NCBI GenBank assembly: GCA_949592205.1
Contig: CATIUR010000016.1
Span: 2,501-66,500 of the forward strand
DNA: 64,000 nucleotides
Direction: 5' to 3'
Origin: Helichrysum umbraculigerum
Lineage: Eukaryota > Streptophyta > Magnoliopsida > Asterales > Asteraceae
The notes under the pieces are model-generated. The model was given only the letters and a program-made list of their open reading frames with translations. It had not been told where the DNA came from and did no database searches. The position numbers and the translations under genes were made by a program. Shown here piece after piece: positions 35,301 to 45,895 of the stretch (position 1 is its first letter; each line of letters starts with the position of its first letter).

Positions 35301-36781
35301 ATCAAGGTTCCACCGGTAGCGAGAGGTATACGTACAATCTTTTCAAAACAGACAATTTCAGCATGATGCTTGGACAACCAGTCCATGCCTACGATGACAT
35401 CGAAGCTCCCGATTTCAACAGGGATAAGGTCTATGGGAAACAATTCATTGGCGAGGTTTAAAGTGCAATTAGGTATCACACTATCGGCCTCGATCAGTTT
35501 GCCGTTAGCTAACTCTACAGTGTACTTAGCATCTAGGGCAATGGGTGTTATGTTGAGAAGTGAAATGAATTCATCAGATATGAAGCTTTTATCAGCTCCG
35601 GTATCAAACAAAACAGTAACGGTTAAATCATTGAGGAGAAACATACCGGTTACCACATTGGGATCCTGGCGGGCTTCTCCTGCGTTGATGACGAAAGCGC
35701 GACCGCGGGGGTTGTTGTTATTGTTGTTGTTTCTGTTGGCGTTGTTGTTGCGTTTCGGGCAGGTGTTTCTAAAATGGGCAGTGCTGCCACACTCGAAACA
35801 AGCTTTTGGTGCGTTGGGTTGGTTGTTTGGGTTGGCATTTGTGGGTGGAGTTCGGCAATCTTTGGTTAGATGTCCGTAGCGTTTGCAGTTACCGCATTGG
35901 TTACCACACGGACCATCGTGGTGTCGATTGCAAGAGGAACAGTAAGGTTTCTTTCCGATATAAGCTTTCTTATCCCCAGATCCTGAACCAGAAGTGTAGG
36001 CCTTTACAGTCTCGGCCTTTTTGTTGGTTTGTTGTTGTTGGTTGCTGTTGTTCCCAGACCATTTTCTTTTGTTGTCCCCTGGGGTTTTCACGGTGGGTGC
36101 CCCACGGCGGACAATTTGAGCCATAAGCTCGTGTGCCATTCGGACGGCACTCTGGATGGTCCCGGGTTTGGAGGAGATGACATTGCCTTGGATGGAATCA
36201 GGTAGTCCCCAAATGTATCTTTCGACACGTTTGGATTCAGGGTCCACCATAGATGGACAAAGAAGAGCAAGCTGGTGAAATCTGGTTGTGTAGCCAGTAA
36301 TATCGTTTCCTTGAACTGTGAGGTTCCAGAATTCATGTTCGAGCTGTTGGAGTTGCTCGCGGGGACAATATTCTTCCCTCAGCAAGTTCTTGAGTTCGTC
36401 CCAAGATATTTGATAGGCAGCATCAATACCCTGGGTTTGGGCGTATGTGTTCCAGAAAGTGAGTGCACCCTCAGCTAGGGTGTAGGTAGAGAATTTGACT
36501 TTGTTCTCTTCTTGGCAGTTGCATATGCGGAAAACGGACTCCATTTTCTCAATCCATCGCAAGAGACCGACGGCTCCTTCGGTTCCTTTGAAATGGAGAG
36601 GTTTACAATTCATGAAATCTTTGTGTGTGCAGGGCTTCGGCACAGGTGGGTTGTTGCCTGTCCCTCCAGGGTTTCCTTGGTTCGGATTGGGATTGTTTCT
36701 GGCAGCTTCTAGAGCTGCTTGGACCCTCTGATTTACAAGTTGCTCGATGTCAGCGGAGCTCATTTGACGTTTTGGTGCCAT
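32318..36781 (-). CDS. gypsy gag-pol polyprotein
   Basis: 1,487 codons without a break. I start it at the ATG at 36781 (MAPKRQMSS); the open frame continues 30 codons upstream, but that leader is not gag-like. Order: retrotransposon gag domain (about residues 55-220); zinc knuckles CGNCKRYGHLTKDC and CFECGSTAHFRNTC (about 300-350); aspartic protease DTGADKS (about 394); reverse transcriptase with FIDDILIYS (about 729); RNase H with CDAS (about 876); integrase with an HHCC-type zinc region and D, D, E in TMDFIN, SDRDSRF and GQSERTI (about 1135-1232); C-terminal chromodomain-like segment (about 1430-1480) near EEPIEIMDRE and FTWERE. Such a domain can direct integration to heterochromatin. All key motifs are intact, matching the near-identical LTRs. 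Confidence 0.95.
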   Translation of the reverse strand: MAPKRQMSSADIEQLVNQRVQAALEAARNNPNPNQGNPGGTGNNPPVPKPCTHKDFMNCKPLHFKGTEGAVGLLRWIEKMESVFRICNCQEENKVKFSTYTLAEGALTFWNTYAQTQGIDAAYQISWDELKNLLREEYCPREQLQQLEHEFWNLTVQGNDITGYTTRFHQLALLCPSMVDPESKRVERYIWGLPDSIQGNVISSKPGTIQSAVRMAHELMAQIVRRGAPTVKTPGDNKRKWSGNNSNQQQQTNKKAETVKAYTSGSGSGDKKAYIGKKPYCSSCNRHHDGPCGNQCGNCKRYGHLTKDCRTPPTNANPNNQPNAPKACFECGSTAHFRNTCPKRNNNANRNNNNNNNPRGRAFVINAGEARQDPNVVTGMFLLNDLTVTVLFDTGADKSFISDEFISLLNITPIALDAKYTVELANGKLIEADSVIPNCTLNLANELFPIDLIPVEIGSFDVIVGMDWLSKHHAEIVCFEKIVRIPLATGGTLIIQGETGRRNLNIISCMKTQKYLRKGYPAILAHVTEKKSAEKRLEDVPIVRDFPEVFPEDLPGLPPSRQVEFQIDLVPGAAPVARAPYRLAPSELQELSTQLQELLDKGFIRPSSSPWGAPVLFVKKKDGSFRMCIDYRELNKLTIKNRYPLPRIDDLFDQLQGSSFYSKIDLRSGYHQLRVRDADIPKTAFRTRYGHYEFQVMPFGLTNAPAVFMDLMNRVCKPYLDKFVIVFIDDILIYSRNETEHGQHLKTILELLKHEELYAKYSKCEFWMRTVQFLGHVVDSQGIRVDPAKIEAIKCWKAPTTPTEVRQFLGLAGYYRRFIENFSRIAQPLTSLTQKDKKFDWTDKQESAFQLLKQKLCSAPILSLPEGTDDFVVYCDASHQGLGCVLMQRDKVIAYASRQLKIHEKNYTTHDLELGAVVFALKIWRHYLYGTKCTIFTDHKSLQHIFDQKDLNMRQRRWVELLSDYDCEIRYHPGKANVVADALSRKERVKPLRVRALGLTIHNDLIAQIHSTQLEALNEKNIKNEALRGMEKQFEIKSDGTRYFSNRIWLPNFGNLRELVMDEAHKSRYSIHPGSDKMYHDVKQRYWWPNMKADIATYVSKCLTCAKVKAEYQKPSGLLQQPEIPQWKWENITMDFINKLPKTPSGCDTIWVIVDRLTKSAHFLAIKENDKMERLARIYIKEVVARHGIPISIISDRDSRFTSRFWQTLQKALGTRLDLSTAYHPQTDGQSERTIQTLEDMLRACVIDFGNTWENHLPLCEFSYNNSYHTSIDAAPFEALYGRKCRSPICWTEIGDSQLTGPEIIHETTEKIVTIQNRLKAARDRQKSYADVRRKPLEFQVGDRVLLKVSPWKGVIRFGKRGKLNPRYIGPFEILERIGPVAYRLQLPPQLSSVHNTFHISNLKKCLSDETLVIPLDEIHIDDKLHFVEEPIEIMDREVKRLKQSRIPIVKVRWNSRRGPEFTWEREDQMRLKYPHLFLDAQQTTTS

Positions 36782-37086
36782 GATTCTGAGATAAAGAGAA
36801 TACACGGTACATAAGATTTCAGTGAGTAAGATCTTAAAATCTTTGTAGGTGTACACAAGAAGATAAAACAAGTATGTACAGCAAGATATTCAATAACACA
36901 AGGAAGCAAATTTTATAACCACACCGAGGCGCAAGTTTAAACGATAACAAATTTTAGGAAGTTTACAAAACATGCCGGAAATTGTTACTTCCGGACTTAA
37001 TACTAGAGTTTACAAAAGACAACATAAGATAGATTAGTCGGGCATATCCCGCCTCGATAGGTTACAAGATGAAGATCAAACTAGTT

Positions 37087-37818
37087 CTAACGCAAGTTTA
37101 TTCGTTCCATTAGGGTGACAAGTCGGTCCACGGTTCCTGGAAGTCTGCCAGCTTGTCTGGCATTATCCTCAGCCAAGGTTAGTCGCTGTTCTAGTACTCG
37201 GGCGTACTCTTCAGCTTCCCGTGAACGTTGTTCACATTCTTCTAACCTTGCTTGAAGAAGATCAACCGCGCCTCTGTCGTCAATGACGTGTTGGTGCATC
37301 ATTTCTAGAGTATTTGTCATGTTTTCTTGGTCTTGAAACAGTTGTGCAACGCGGTCATGTGATTGGCGCAGCCAGTACATTTGCACTATGTATTGTTCTC
37401 GTTCCAGGCTTTCAAGTCTTGCCTCGTGGCGGTGAAGTCTGGCAGTCAACACGGGTACAGTGTGGTGTGTTGGTTCTTGGGTATAGGGAGAGATGTCCAT
37501 GGGATCATCGGAAACCTCCATGTTTTCCTCAGACCTCCAAATATTGAGAGTTGTGGGTAGCCAGTCCCATCTACGGGGGTATGATGGACGGCGAGTGGTA
37601 TTAGCAATGGAGTTTGAGTAAGGGCTGGCTCGAGATGATCTGGTACCCCTTGGGTGAGTACGTAACACTCGGGCTTCGCCAGTGATGTAGTAAAGTCGTT
37701 CAGGAGAGTTTGGTGCTGAAGACATAGTAACGATTCCTTCAGTAGCAGTTCGTGTTTGGGCTTCGTTCTCAGAGTTGGGAGACGTAGCGGTGGGAGTGGT
37801 TGCCATTTTCTGTGGCAA
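37087..37818 (-). CDS. extra ORF upstream of gag in the gypsy element, coiled-coil protein
   Basis: A 243-codon frame in the same sense as gag lies between the primer site (38112) and the gag-pol start (36781). An alternative start four codons in (MATTPT) leaves 239 aa. The N-terminal half is rich in Ser, Thr, Pro and Arg. The C-terminal half (about 125-235) is rich in Leu, Glu, Arg and Gln with heptad spacing, predicting a coiled coil. No enzyme motif, zinc knuckle or membrane segment is visible. Extra ORFs before gag are known in Ogre/Tat gypsy elements, but this is a chromovirus-like element and I see no relation. Its role is unknown. Its intactness in a young element suggests use but does not prove it. 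Confidence 0.7.
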   Translation of the reverse strand: MPQKMATTPTATSPNSENEAQTRTATEGIVTMSSAPNSPERLYYITGEARVLRTHPRGTRSSRASPYSNSIANTTRRPSYPRRWDWLPTTLNIWRSEENMEVSDDPMDISPYTQEPTHHTVPVLTARLHRHEARLESLEREQYIVQMYWLRQSHDRVAQLFQDQENMTNTLEMMHQHVIDDRGAVDLLQARLEECEQRSREAEEYARVLEQRLTLAEDNARQAGRLPGTVDRLVTLMERINLR

Positions 37819-38111
37819 GGAGTTTTAGTATACGTAAGGTTAAGGTTATATATAAATACAATAACCTAGCACATAAGCACGTATAAGGTTGGTCCCGTTC
37901 TATCCTCGGTCAAAGCCTTCTAATGCATTCCCATCCATCATAACCATTTCAGGTCTTGCATCGATTCTTGTTTAATTGTACATAGTTGATCAAGCTATGT
38001 TAAATTAAATTCAAATGATGCAATTGCTGAACCAGTCATAACAAATGAGGAATACTAACCTGACGGTTATAGTCTAGGTCACTAATGCAATCCTAGTTCG
38101 CTATAACCTTA

Positions 38112-38124
38112 GGCTCTGATACCA
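38112..38124 (-). other. primer binding site of the gypsy element
   Basis: On the minus strand TGGTATCAGAGCC lies three bases after the 5' LTR. The surrounding leader matches that of the gag-only element at 47976-48002 over at least 27 nt. Confidence 0.92.
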
Positions 38125-38127
38125 ATC

Positions 38128-41100
38128 TGTCGCACCCCCAAAACACGTGGCAGCGGAAACATGAGTTGTCATGGGGGCGCCGACCAAATCAAATATCATT
38201 ACACAAAGATTAAAGCAAACGACCTCTATATGAGACGTTTGAAAACATTACATTACCATAATTTCAAATGTTTACAATAAGTCTGGAGTTCGCATAAACC
38301 GCTAAGAGATTTCTAATACATAACTGATTATACCAAATACAGCTAAATGCAATCTAATCTCTTGAATTTTGAAAACAATGCGACTCGAGCTAGGCTTTCC
38401 ATAAGCTTCCTACTGCGGCGGGTTACCTGAGAAATACATACTAAAAGGTCAACATAAAGTTGGTGAGTTCATAGAGTTGTTTAAATGTTGGTATCAAACC
38501 AATTGTTATGAAACACGAGTTATGAAACACAAGATTTTAATCGTTGTATCATTCAACAATGATAATTAAATGTATCGTTAACAAACGATAAGTAAATGTG
38601 TTGAATAAATGTATCGTTAACAAACGATAAGTAAATATGTAATTGCACGAATGCAAAAAGATGTATCGTTAACAAACGATAAGTAAATATGTAGTTGCAC
38701 GAATGCAAAAAGATGTATCGTTAACAAACGACAAGTAAATATGTAATTGCACGAATGCAAAAAGATGTATCGTTAACAAACGACAAGTAAATATGTAATT
38801 GCACGAATGCAAAAAGATGTATCGTTAACAAACGACAAGTAAATATGTAATTGCACGAATGCAAAAAGATGTATACCATTTGCCATGAGCTCATAGTCCG
38901 AAGCTTAACAATGTGTGCCGTGCCTCTTTCGAGTACACGATCGTGGGTGCCCCAATGCAAGTGTCTAATCCGGTACACTCGTTATGAACAAATATTAATA
39001 CGTCCGTTTGACTGGTTAGCGCGACTAACCCGGACGGGGATTGTCAGTCCCAAATAGATCTATTTACTAATATTCACGCTTTAGCAAAACTAACAAACTA
39101 TGATGTGTAGGGCCTTTGTGGATTAGTGTGTAACTCATGCAATCCGTATAGCGTTGTTTATGGTACTTGTGTTCATAAAAGCAGTTGTGTAATTCAAATG
39201 TATACAAAACAGTTGCAAAGCAATTGTATAAAACAGTTGTAGTATGTATTCTCCCCCAAAATAGTTGTAAAACTGTAAAAAGAGGGGCTATGAAACTCAC
39301 CTGAGTTCTAGCAAATAGCAAGCAAGCAATATCAATTAGCAAGCAAAGTGTGATCCAATGTGTAGCCTTTTAACGTCCTAAACGTATAAGGTTGTATGAG
39401 TAGATGTCTTAAAAGATCATCTATGTAAGTGGATGGTTAATGTCCACTTAATTCACAATGTAGGTGGAGGGTTAATGTCCACCTAGAGCTAGTTCATCTA
39501 ACTAGTATGTCCATATAAGTTGTTCAAGTTCGTTTACTAAAAATGTGTACGACCCGTTGGTGAAAGTTTGTAATAATAATTCAAAGTATTATTATTGTTA
39601 AGTTCATCGTGTTGTATACTTTTCGAAGCACCTGTGTTTCATATATGAATCTACATCATAAAGGTTTGATCTTTGTAGGTGTTTATTGCTTTTATATATG
39701 TCCGAATGTGTTAAGGCTCGGGATTTAGAGTCCAAAATGTGATTTTATGAGAATTAACTAAGGGTTAAAAAGTCAACTCTCAAGGTCAAAAAGTCAACTG
39801 AAAAAGGTCAACTCCTAAGTCAAAGTCAACTCGGAAGTCTTCAGTTCGCAAGTCAAACTGAACTCGCAAGTCTTCAGTTCGCAAGTCAAACTGAACTCGC
39901 AAGTCAAACTGAACTCGCAAGTCAAACTGAACTCGCAAAGTCAAACTGAACTCGCAAGTCAAACTGAACTCGCAAAGTCAAACTGAACTCGCAAGTCAAA
40001 CTGAACTCGCAAGTTAAACTGAACTCGCAAGTCAAACTGAACTCGCAAGTCAACTGAACTCGCAAGTCAAACTGAACTCGCAAGTCAACTGAACTCGCAA
40101 GTCAAACTGAACTCGCAAGTCAAAGTCAACTCGCAAAGTCAAACTGTTGTGTTTTTGTTTTGTAAACATGGTCAAACGGGCTCGGTTTGACCCGAAATTT
40201 TTAGGGAAGCCTTAGATATGTTCAAAGAGTCTCCAGAAATTTTGGTTCGAGTCGGGGTCGTTTCGAGATGTCGGTTTTTAAGTTTACACCTTAAACTTCA
40301 AGATTTAATGTTTTCGGTTTATGTCGGGTCATTACGCCAACTGATTTCACCTATCTATAGTCCAAATCAAACTTCCAAATTTTTACCAACTGATTTACTA
40401 AGTGTCTTGACTAACATATCAAATTTTCAGCTTCTAACAAGTCCATTAACATAGTTAAATAAAGCCGCGTAACAACCGAACACATTTTATCGAAAAACTT
40501 CCTGGTCAGTCTTATAAATCGGATCGTAGAGAAAAATGAGTACGTTTCTGGAAAAAGTGTAAAACATGAAAGTTGTAGATCTTTTCAATACGCAAATTTT
40601 AAAAAAAAATGCATCTTCTAACTCTCAGTATTTGATTTTATACGAATATTTTTGTGAACTGTCGATTTTTAGGCAGATTACATGCATGTTCTTGTTTGCT
40701 TTATAAAAACGATTTTCAACACCAAGTTTGGACATAATCATGATAGATGAACATTATAACATCATAATCAGTAGATTAAAAGTAAAATAAGTAAAAGGTT
40801 TGATGATTTATACCAAGCGAATGATGGAGAACAAAAGGAAGTGGAGGTGGTGATGATCTTGTGCTTTGCTCCTTCTTTGATCTTGATTAATGGTGGTGGT
40901 TGTGGTGGTTTTAGGTGGTGGTGAGAGGCTGAGTTTTCTCCAGAAAAATGAGAGGTTTGAGAGAGTATTGAAGGGTTTGAGTGTGTTAGTAAAAAGAAAA
41001 TAAGTGAAGTGTGTAAGTAGTGAAGAATATCATCATAATTTTGCATGATTTCTCATTTGTTCTCAAGGGAGGTGGCACATGGTGCACATGGGGGCAGCAA

Positions 41101-41813
41101 GGGGGCCGGCCAAGGGGGGGCCCACACAAGGGTATTTTGGTCATTTTCCATTTCTAGCTTAAATCGTTGCGTTTTACGTTCGTTTACCCGATTGTTTAAA
41201 CGTTTATTCGTACGTTAAATGTTTAGTTGACGTTTTTAAGTGACGACATAAATTTCGATATTTTTGATTGAGATATTTATCAAAATACTTAAAAACATTT
41301 ATAAAAATGTTCCGTTAATTTGGCGGCCTCGATTTGCGTGTTTGTTCTACGACGGTTTAATCGCGTAACGTTATTTTGAGTCGTTTAGGTTAACGATATA
41401 ATTTGGATAAATTTCCATTGAAGTATTATTTAAAATACTTAATTTAGGTTGTCAATTTAATTATTGACGTTCGTTTGGTTGTCGAAATAAATTCGCGCGT
41501 TATCGTTGCGTTTGAGACGTTTTAACCGAAACGTCTAGGTTTTTCGAGTATTATTTTAGCAAAATAATAGATAATGATAAATAACTTCTAAAAATAGATT
41601 AAAGTTATTTATAGAAATGTTTTCACCAACGTCGTATTTAAACTGTGTCGGACTCCATCCGATAATAAAATGTACGATTTAAACAAATCGCAAATGTGTG
41701 CAAATATAATCACATATATTAATACACATAATGATACACATAATTCACCCTAATTACATGTATTAGCACAATGATTAGGAACTAACACTAGCCCTAATTG
41801 GTCGGGTGTCACA
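38128..41813 (-). repeat. 5' LTR of the gypsy element
   Basis: 3,686 bp, the same length as the 3' copy and nearly identical to it. In element orientation it starts at 41813 and carries the promoter for the genomic RNA. It contains the same two minisatellites. Confidence 0.95.
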
Positions 41814-41818
41814 GATCT

Positions 41819-41867
41819 TGATTCCGTGTTCATTGGTTCGGGTTTGTTGAAGGTTCTATTTTCAACA
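41819..41867 (+). repeat. 3' LTR of the copia element, right part
   Basis: The last 49 bp of the copia 3' LTR resume after the gypsy target duplication and end TTTTCAACA. With 28247-28598 the LTR totals 401 bp, as in the 5' copy. Confidence 0.9.
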
Positions 41868-43163
41868 AGAATTATTGTGGAACGTTAGATCTTCACGTTG
41901 TTCGATATTAAGCATATTAATATTGATGAAAAATTTACACCTACAAAATTAAATAAAGAAATAATAGACTTGGTCTTTGACTTGAAAATTTGAATAGTTA
42001 GTTGTAGGATAAGAAATTAGTTTTATATTAAAACCGAAGTTGTTTTTAATTATGATTTAAGCACAACTTGTTGAAAAATAAATAAATAGCTTAGGTAGGG
42101 GTTGATAAATAGAATCGTTATAGATGACGTTTTATTACTACTATTATTATTAGTAATAGCTTTTTTTTAATTGGTTACTGTTGCGGTCTCTTTTGCTAGA
42201 TGCAGTTGTTGTTTGCGGTTGCCGGATACTAATGCGACTAACGATGCTGATGCTGATTCAGATGATGTTTGATGATGCTGATGTTGTTGATGTTGCCTAT
42301 GCTGTTGCTGATGCCGGTGGCTATTGATTTTTCTAACTGTAATTACTATTAGTTTTTTTTTTTGTATTACTTCGTCATTACATTTATTTGTACATATTTT
42401 CGAGTCTGCCGGAGGTTTATCTGGAAGTAGTCTCTCTACTCTTGGGTAGGGGTAAGGCTGTCTACATCTTACCTCCTCCATACCCCGCCCTCGATGGGAT
42501 TGGGTAGTGTTGTTGTTGTTGTTGTTGTTGTTGTGTGTTTGAAAAATAAAACCCATGAATCACGAAAAAGAAAATAGAACAATGTTAATATGGTTGAATA
42601 TGAAATATGTTTGTGTATTGTTTAGCTCAATGTATATCAAGTATTGATTAAGGGATTATTAGTTACAAACCTTAAAATATTTTAGTTACGACTTTAATGA
42701 TTCATCATGTATTAAGGTTGTATGACAATATGGATGACCAGTTTTTAATGTCATGCTTTTAATAAAACAAATCGTGTTATTAATCAATATAGATAAATCT
42801 TTCAAATACTTAGGGTTTATTTATAAATTACCAGTTAAAACGTCATGTTATTTAAAATATAAGCATTGAAAAGAATTAGGGAAGTACTGGAAGTGCTAAT
42901 TCTCAATAGTTGTGGTACACCTTTATGAATATGAAAATGGATGAATATATAAAATAATTTTAGCCATAGGATTTCTATGGATTAAAATCAATCTACAGTC
43001 TAGATCGCTCCATGGTGTTTTGCTTTAAGTATATAGAAGATATGCCATATATAACTACCATCGCCAGGTGAAATAACAACCATCATCAAAGATGATTTTC
43101 TGACGTACAGAGGCCAACCATCATGAAATAACAACCATTGCCTAGAAAGTTTATGAGGTATTG
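41868..43163. other. AT-rich spacer with a SINE
   Basis: Possibly the remainder of the Helitron whose 3' end is at 23025. Apart from the SINE tail at 42405-42535 nothing is recognised. The minus-strand frame at 42167-42556 is an artefact of the SINE and a GAT/GTT-type microsatellite. Confidence 0.4.
42405..42535 (+). mobile_element. Au-like SINE, 3' part
   Basis: TCTCTCTACTCTTGGGTAGG, then GGTAAGGCTGTCTACATCTT and GGGATTGGGTA, followed by about eight TTG repeats, are the body and tail of the Au SINE type found across flowering plants. The 5' tRNA-like head is not clearly defined here. Confidence 0.75.
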
Positions 43164-44945
43164 TGTAACACCCGGTTTCTGGGCCTGAAAATAAATTTTA
43201 AGTTTTAAATGGTTATTGAAAATAAATGGGTAAAATAATTACCGAATTTATTGTGATTAATAAAATATTGTTTTTTTTTTAAATTAAAGAAGTTGACGGT
43301 AAAATAAAAGCATTTTGACTCGCGGGTATTTTCGGGTTCCTGGCAATAGGCTTAGAAGGGGCTATAATATTACACTAATTAAAATATGGGGGCGGTGGAT
43401 CAACCGACTCATTTCTATCACCAAACTCTTTCATTATCCTCTCATTTTCTTTAAGATCTTTACCAAAGAAATTCTTCAACCTTTTCAATTAAATTAAAAG
43501 GGGATTAAGGAATCCATTGGTGATTAAGTTCAAGATACTTATCCAAAGATTATCATCATCTTTATTCACCTCCTATTGTAAGTATTGTGATTATCTTATA
43601 AGAGTTTGATGTTGATTTAATTATTAGGGTTTATGATTTATGAATAGAATGATTGTTAGTTATTGATTATATGTTGTTATTGATGAGTATATGAAGATAG
43701 TATATAAGATTTGTTAGTGTTCTTCAAGTATTTTGAATTAGTTAGGGTTCATGAGTTAACTTATGAGATTGATGTAAAATATGAGTTACATAATGATGTA
43801 GATTGGTTATATAAAGTTATTAAGTGATTATAAGTTGTATTGCTTGTATGAAAAACTGGGTTTATGTGTTTTGGTAATGAAATTCGGAGCTGAATTTATA
43901 GCTGGTTCGGAGTCTGATGTACAGAACCAGGTCGCGGTGCGACCAAGTACAATCGCGGGGTGATGTGTAATAGATTGCGACGCGATCTTAGTTAATAGCG
44001 ACGCGATTGGGTGCTGGGCAGAAGTAGTTTACTTTCATGATTTAGTTTAAGTATTCGTATATGATATATGATTTTTGTGATATCAGTAAAGATAATTGAT
44101 AAATGTTTAATAGAATATAAAGATGGCATAATTTAGTTTAATAAGGTTATGATAAATGAAGTTATGAATTTGAAGATATGTTATATTGTTATGATATGAA
44201 TATCGTTGTTGGATTATTACTGACTTGTTATTATTGTGTTCTTAGATAAGCATGCGGCAACTCAGTAATATAAGATCACTGAGTTCAAGACCGGGACTAT
44301 TGGTGAGTGGTTACTGTAATCCTCGGTTCAACCCAGTTGTAACGGGTTCAGTTACAACAGGTAAATCAGGGTAGTTTTGGTTATGATTAATTATAGATAT
44401 TGTTGTTATTAATTCCAGTTGTTTAGTTCTTGGATATGTGATTGGTTTGCTGTAGTTGATTGATTATATCAGTTGTTCAGTTGCTATTCCGTAACTGCAT
44501 GATGATTATGCTTTTATGTGACTATGTGAGTTGATTCGGAGGTCAACAATGGTTGGGCTTGTTTACTACTATGTAGTTGTCTGGGTCTTTCGATACACAT
44601 AGTTGAGGATGTATCTATGTCAGTGAAGGTAGTACTCAAGCTATCGGTAGATCACTGTGATAGTATACTAGTGATTGTGGGTTTCTGTGATAGTATACCA
44701 GGAACCGCCGGTCCTCTTGACTTATGTGCTTATGTGATTAAGTTTAGTTGTTGTAAAAACTTGTTATGATTGGATTGAACAGTCGGTTACGGTTCCATTC
44801 ACTTAGCGTGAGCTAATCCCTCGTTGTTGAATCTTTTGCAGATTTTTGGTTAGCTTTGTAGGTAGATCGGGATATGGTGGTTGACTGGATGTTTGACTAG
44901 GATATCGCGCGCTCTGACTTTTTGTTAAAATTATGTTTTGAATAG
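43164..44945. mobile_element. gypsy-type LTR, left portion, interrupted
   Basis: It starts TGTAACACCCGGTTTCTGGG, a typical gypsy LTR end. It has no coding frame and is broken at 44945 by the next element. A palindrome cluster at 43930-44008 includes GGTCGCGGTGCGACC (43930-43944) and GATTGCGACGCGATC (43973-43987). The other end lies beyond the window. Confidence 0.65.
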
Positions 44946-45772
44946 TGTGACACCCGGTCAAAATAACCCAAAATTAGCTACTAAATTAAACTTTTAAAAC
45001 CCGTATTACATACGTGTCAATACTCAAGTACACAAGTATCATATACGTATTGATGTATATATAACACATTGATTTTTCAATAATCACGTACGAACAAAAC
45101 TAAAAGAAAACGAAATCTCAAATACGGACGTTGGTGAAAAACAATTTTACATAATGTATTATTGTTTAGAATAATAGTTATTTACTCGATTAATTATCTG
45201 AACGTATTTTGCACACTGAAAACTATCCGTATGTTTTAAGTAAAACAAAGATATATTTTTATATCTCCTTAAAAGTATTTTTATAAAATACTTTGATTGA
45301 AAACGTGTACGAAATAATATTTAGAGATTTTCCATTTTAAAAGATTATACTACATAACGATCGGGTACGCGAACACGGGTCGAAAAATACCCACCCACCA
45401 CAATTATTGAGGCCGGTATACAACCGACCCCAATAATTCAAAACACACACACGCACACATAGTCTTGATCTTTTCTTTCCCTCTCATCTCTCTCGGCTCT
45501 CTCTTTTGATTTATCATACAACAACAACAATCAATAACAACAACAACTTCATAATCATCATCTTGGATCATCATCATCATCACCATCGTGTTCATCATCA
45601 TCCACGGTTCCAATTTCAATTTCGTAAGGAAACTTTCGATTTCTCTTTAATTTTGTGTTTAATATACTTATATTAACATGTAAAAACGTTATCTAGGTGT
45701 AACAACTGATTATAATTAAGTTAGATATGGTTTGGGGGGTAAAAACTTCGAAACAGAGCCTGAAAAACACCC

Positions 45773-45895
45773 TGATCCGGCGGATCAAGATGTGATCCGG
45801 CGGATCAGCCCAAAACCTGCAAAAACACGTGATCCGGCCTTGATCCGGCGGATCAAGCCAAGATCCGGCGGATCAGGCCATGATCCGGCGGATCA
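45773..45895. repeat. array of GATCCGGCGGATC palindromes
   Basis: Five perfect copies centre on GATCCGGCGGATC (45773-45787, 45793-45807, 45839-45857, 45862-45874, 45881-45895) plus a half copy at 45831. The arms extend to 19 bp in the third copy. The array is conserved in the other LTR at about 51035-51157. Confidence 0.92.

Larger units (their letters stand above)
28599..41813 (-). mobile_element. Ty3/gypsy retrotransposon (Tekay-like chromovirus), nearly intact and very young
   Basis: A 13,215-bp element on the minus strand is flanked by the perfect duplication GATCT (28594-28598 and 41814-41818). Both LTRs are 3,686 bp (28599-32284 and 38128-41813). The only difference I noticed is T at 30134 versus G at 39663. 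The primer site is at 38112-38124 and the polypurine tract at 32285-32294. Internal genes are an extra ORF (37087-37818) and one uninterrupted gag-pol (32318-36781). Long LTRs and a C-terminal chromodomain-like region fit the Tekay/Del clade. It looks complete and potentially autonomous. Confidence 0.95.
23159..41867 (+). mobile_element. Ty1/copia retrotransposon (Tork-like), decayed, split by a gypsy insertion
   Basis: LTRs of 401 bp start TGTTAGTATTAG and end TTTTCAACA. The 5' LTR is 23159-23559. The 3' LTR is 28247-28598 plus 41819-41867, interrupted by the gypsy element. Flanks AGACT (23154-23158) and AGAAT (41868-41872) are an imperfect 5-bp duplication. The order gag, protease, integrase, RT, RNase H is copia. 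Closest resemblance by motif style is the Tork (Tnt1) lineage. By eye the LTRs differ at about 9 sites (around 2%), so insertion is older than that of the gypsy guest. Multiple coding lesions make it non-autonomous. Confidence 0.93.

Noticed and set aside
32354..36731. Plus-strand open frames opposite the gypsy gag-pol
   Set aside because: They are antisense shadows of a long, clearly conserved coding frame.
42167..42556. Minus-strand frame with Asn and His/Gln runs
   Set aside because: The runs come from the TTG tail of a SINE and a nearby trinucleotide repeat.
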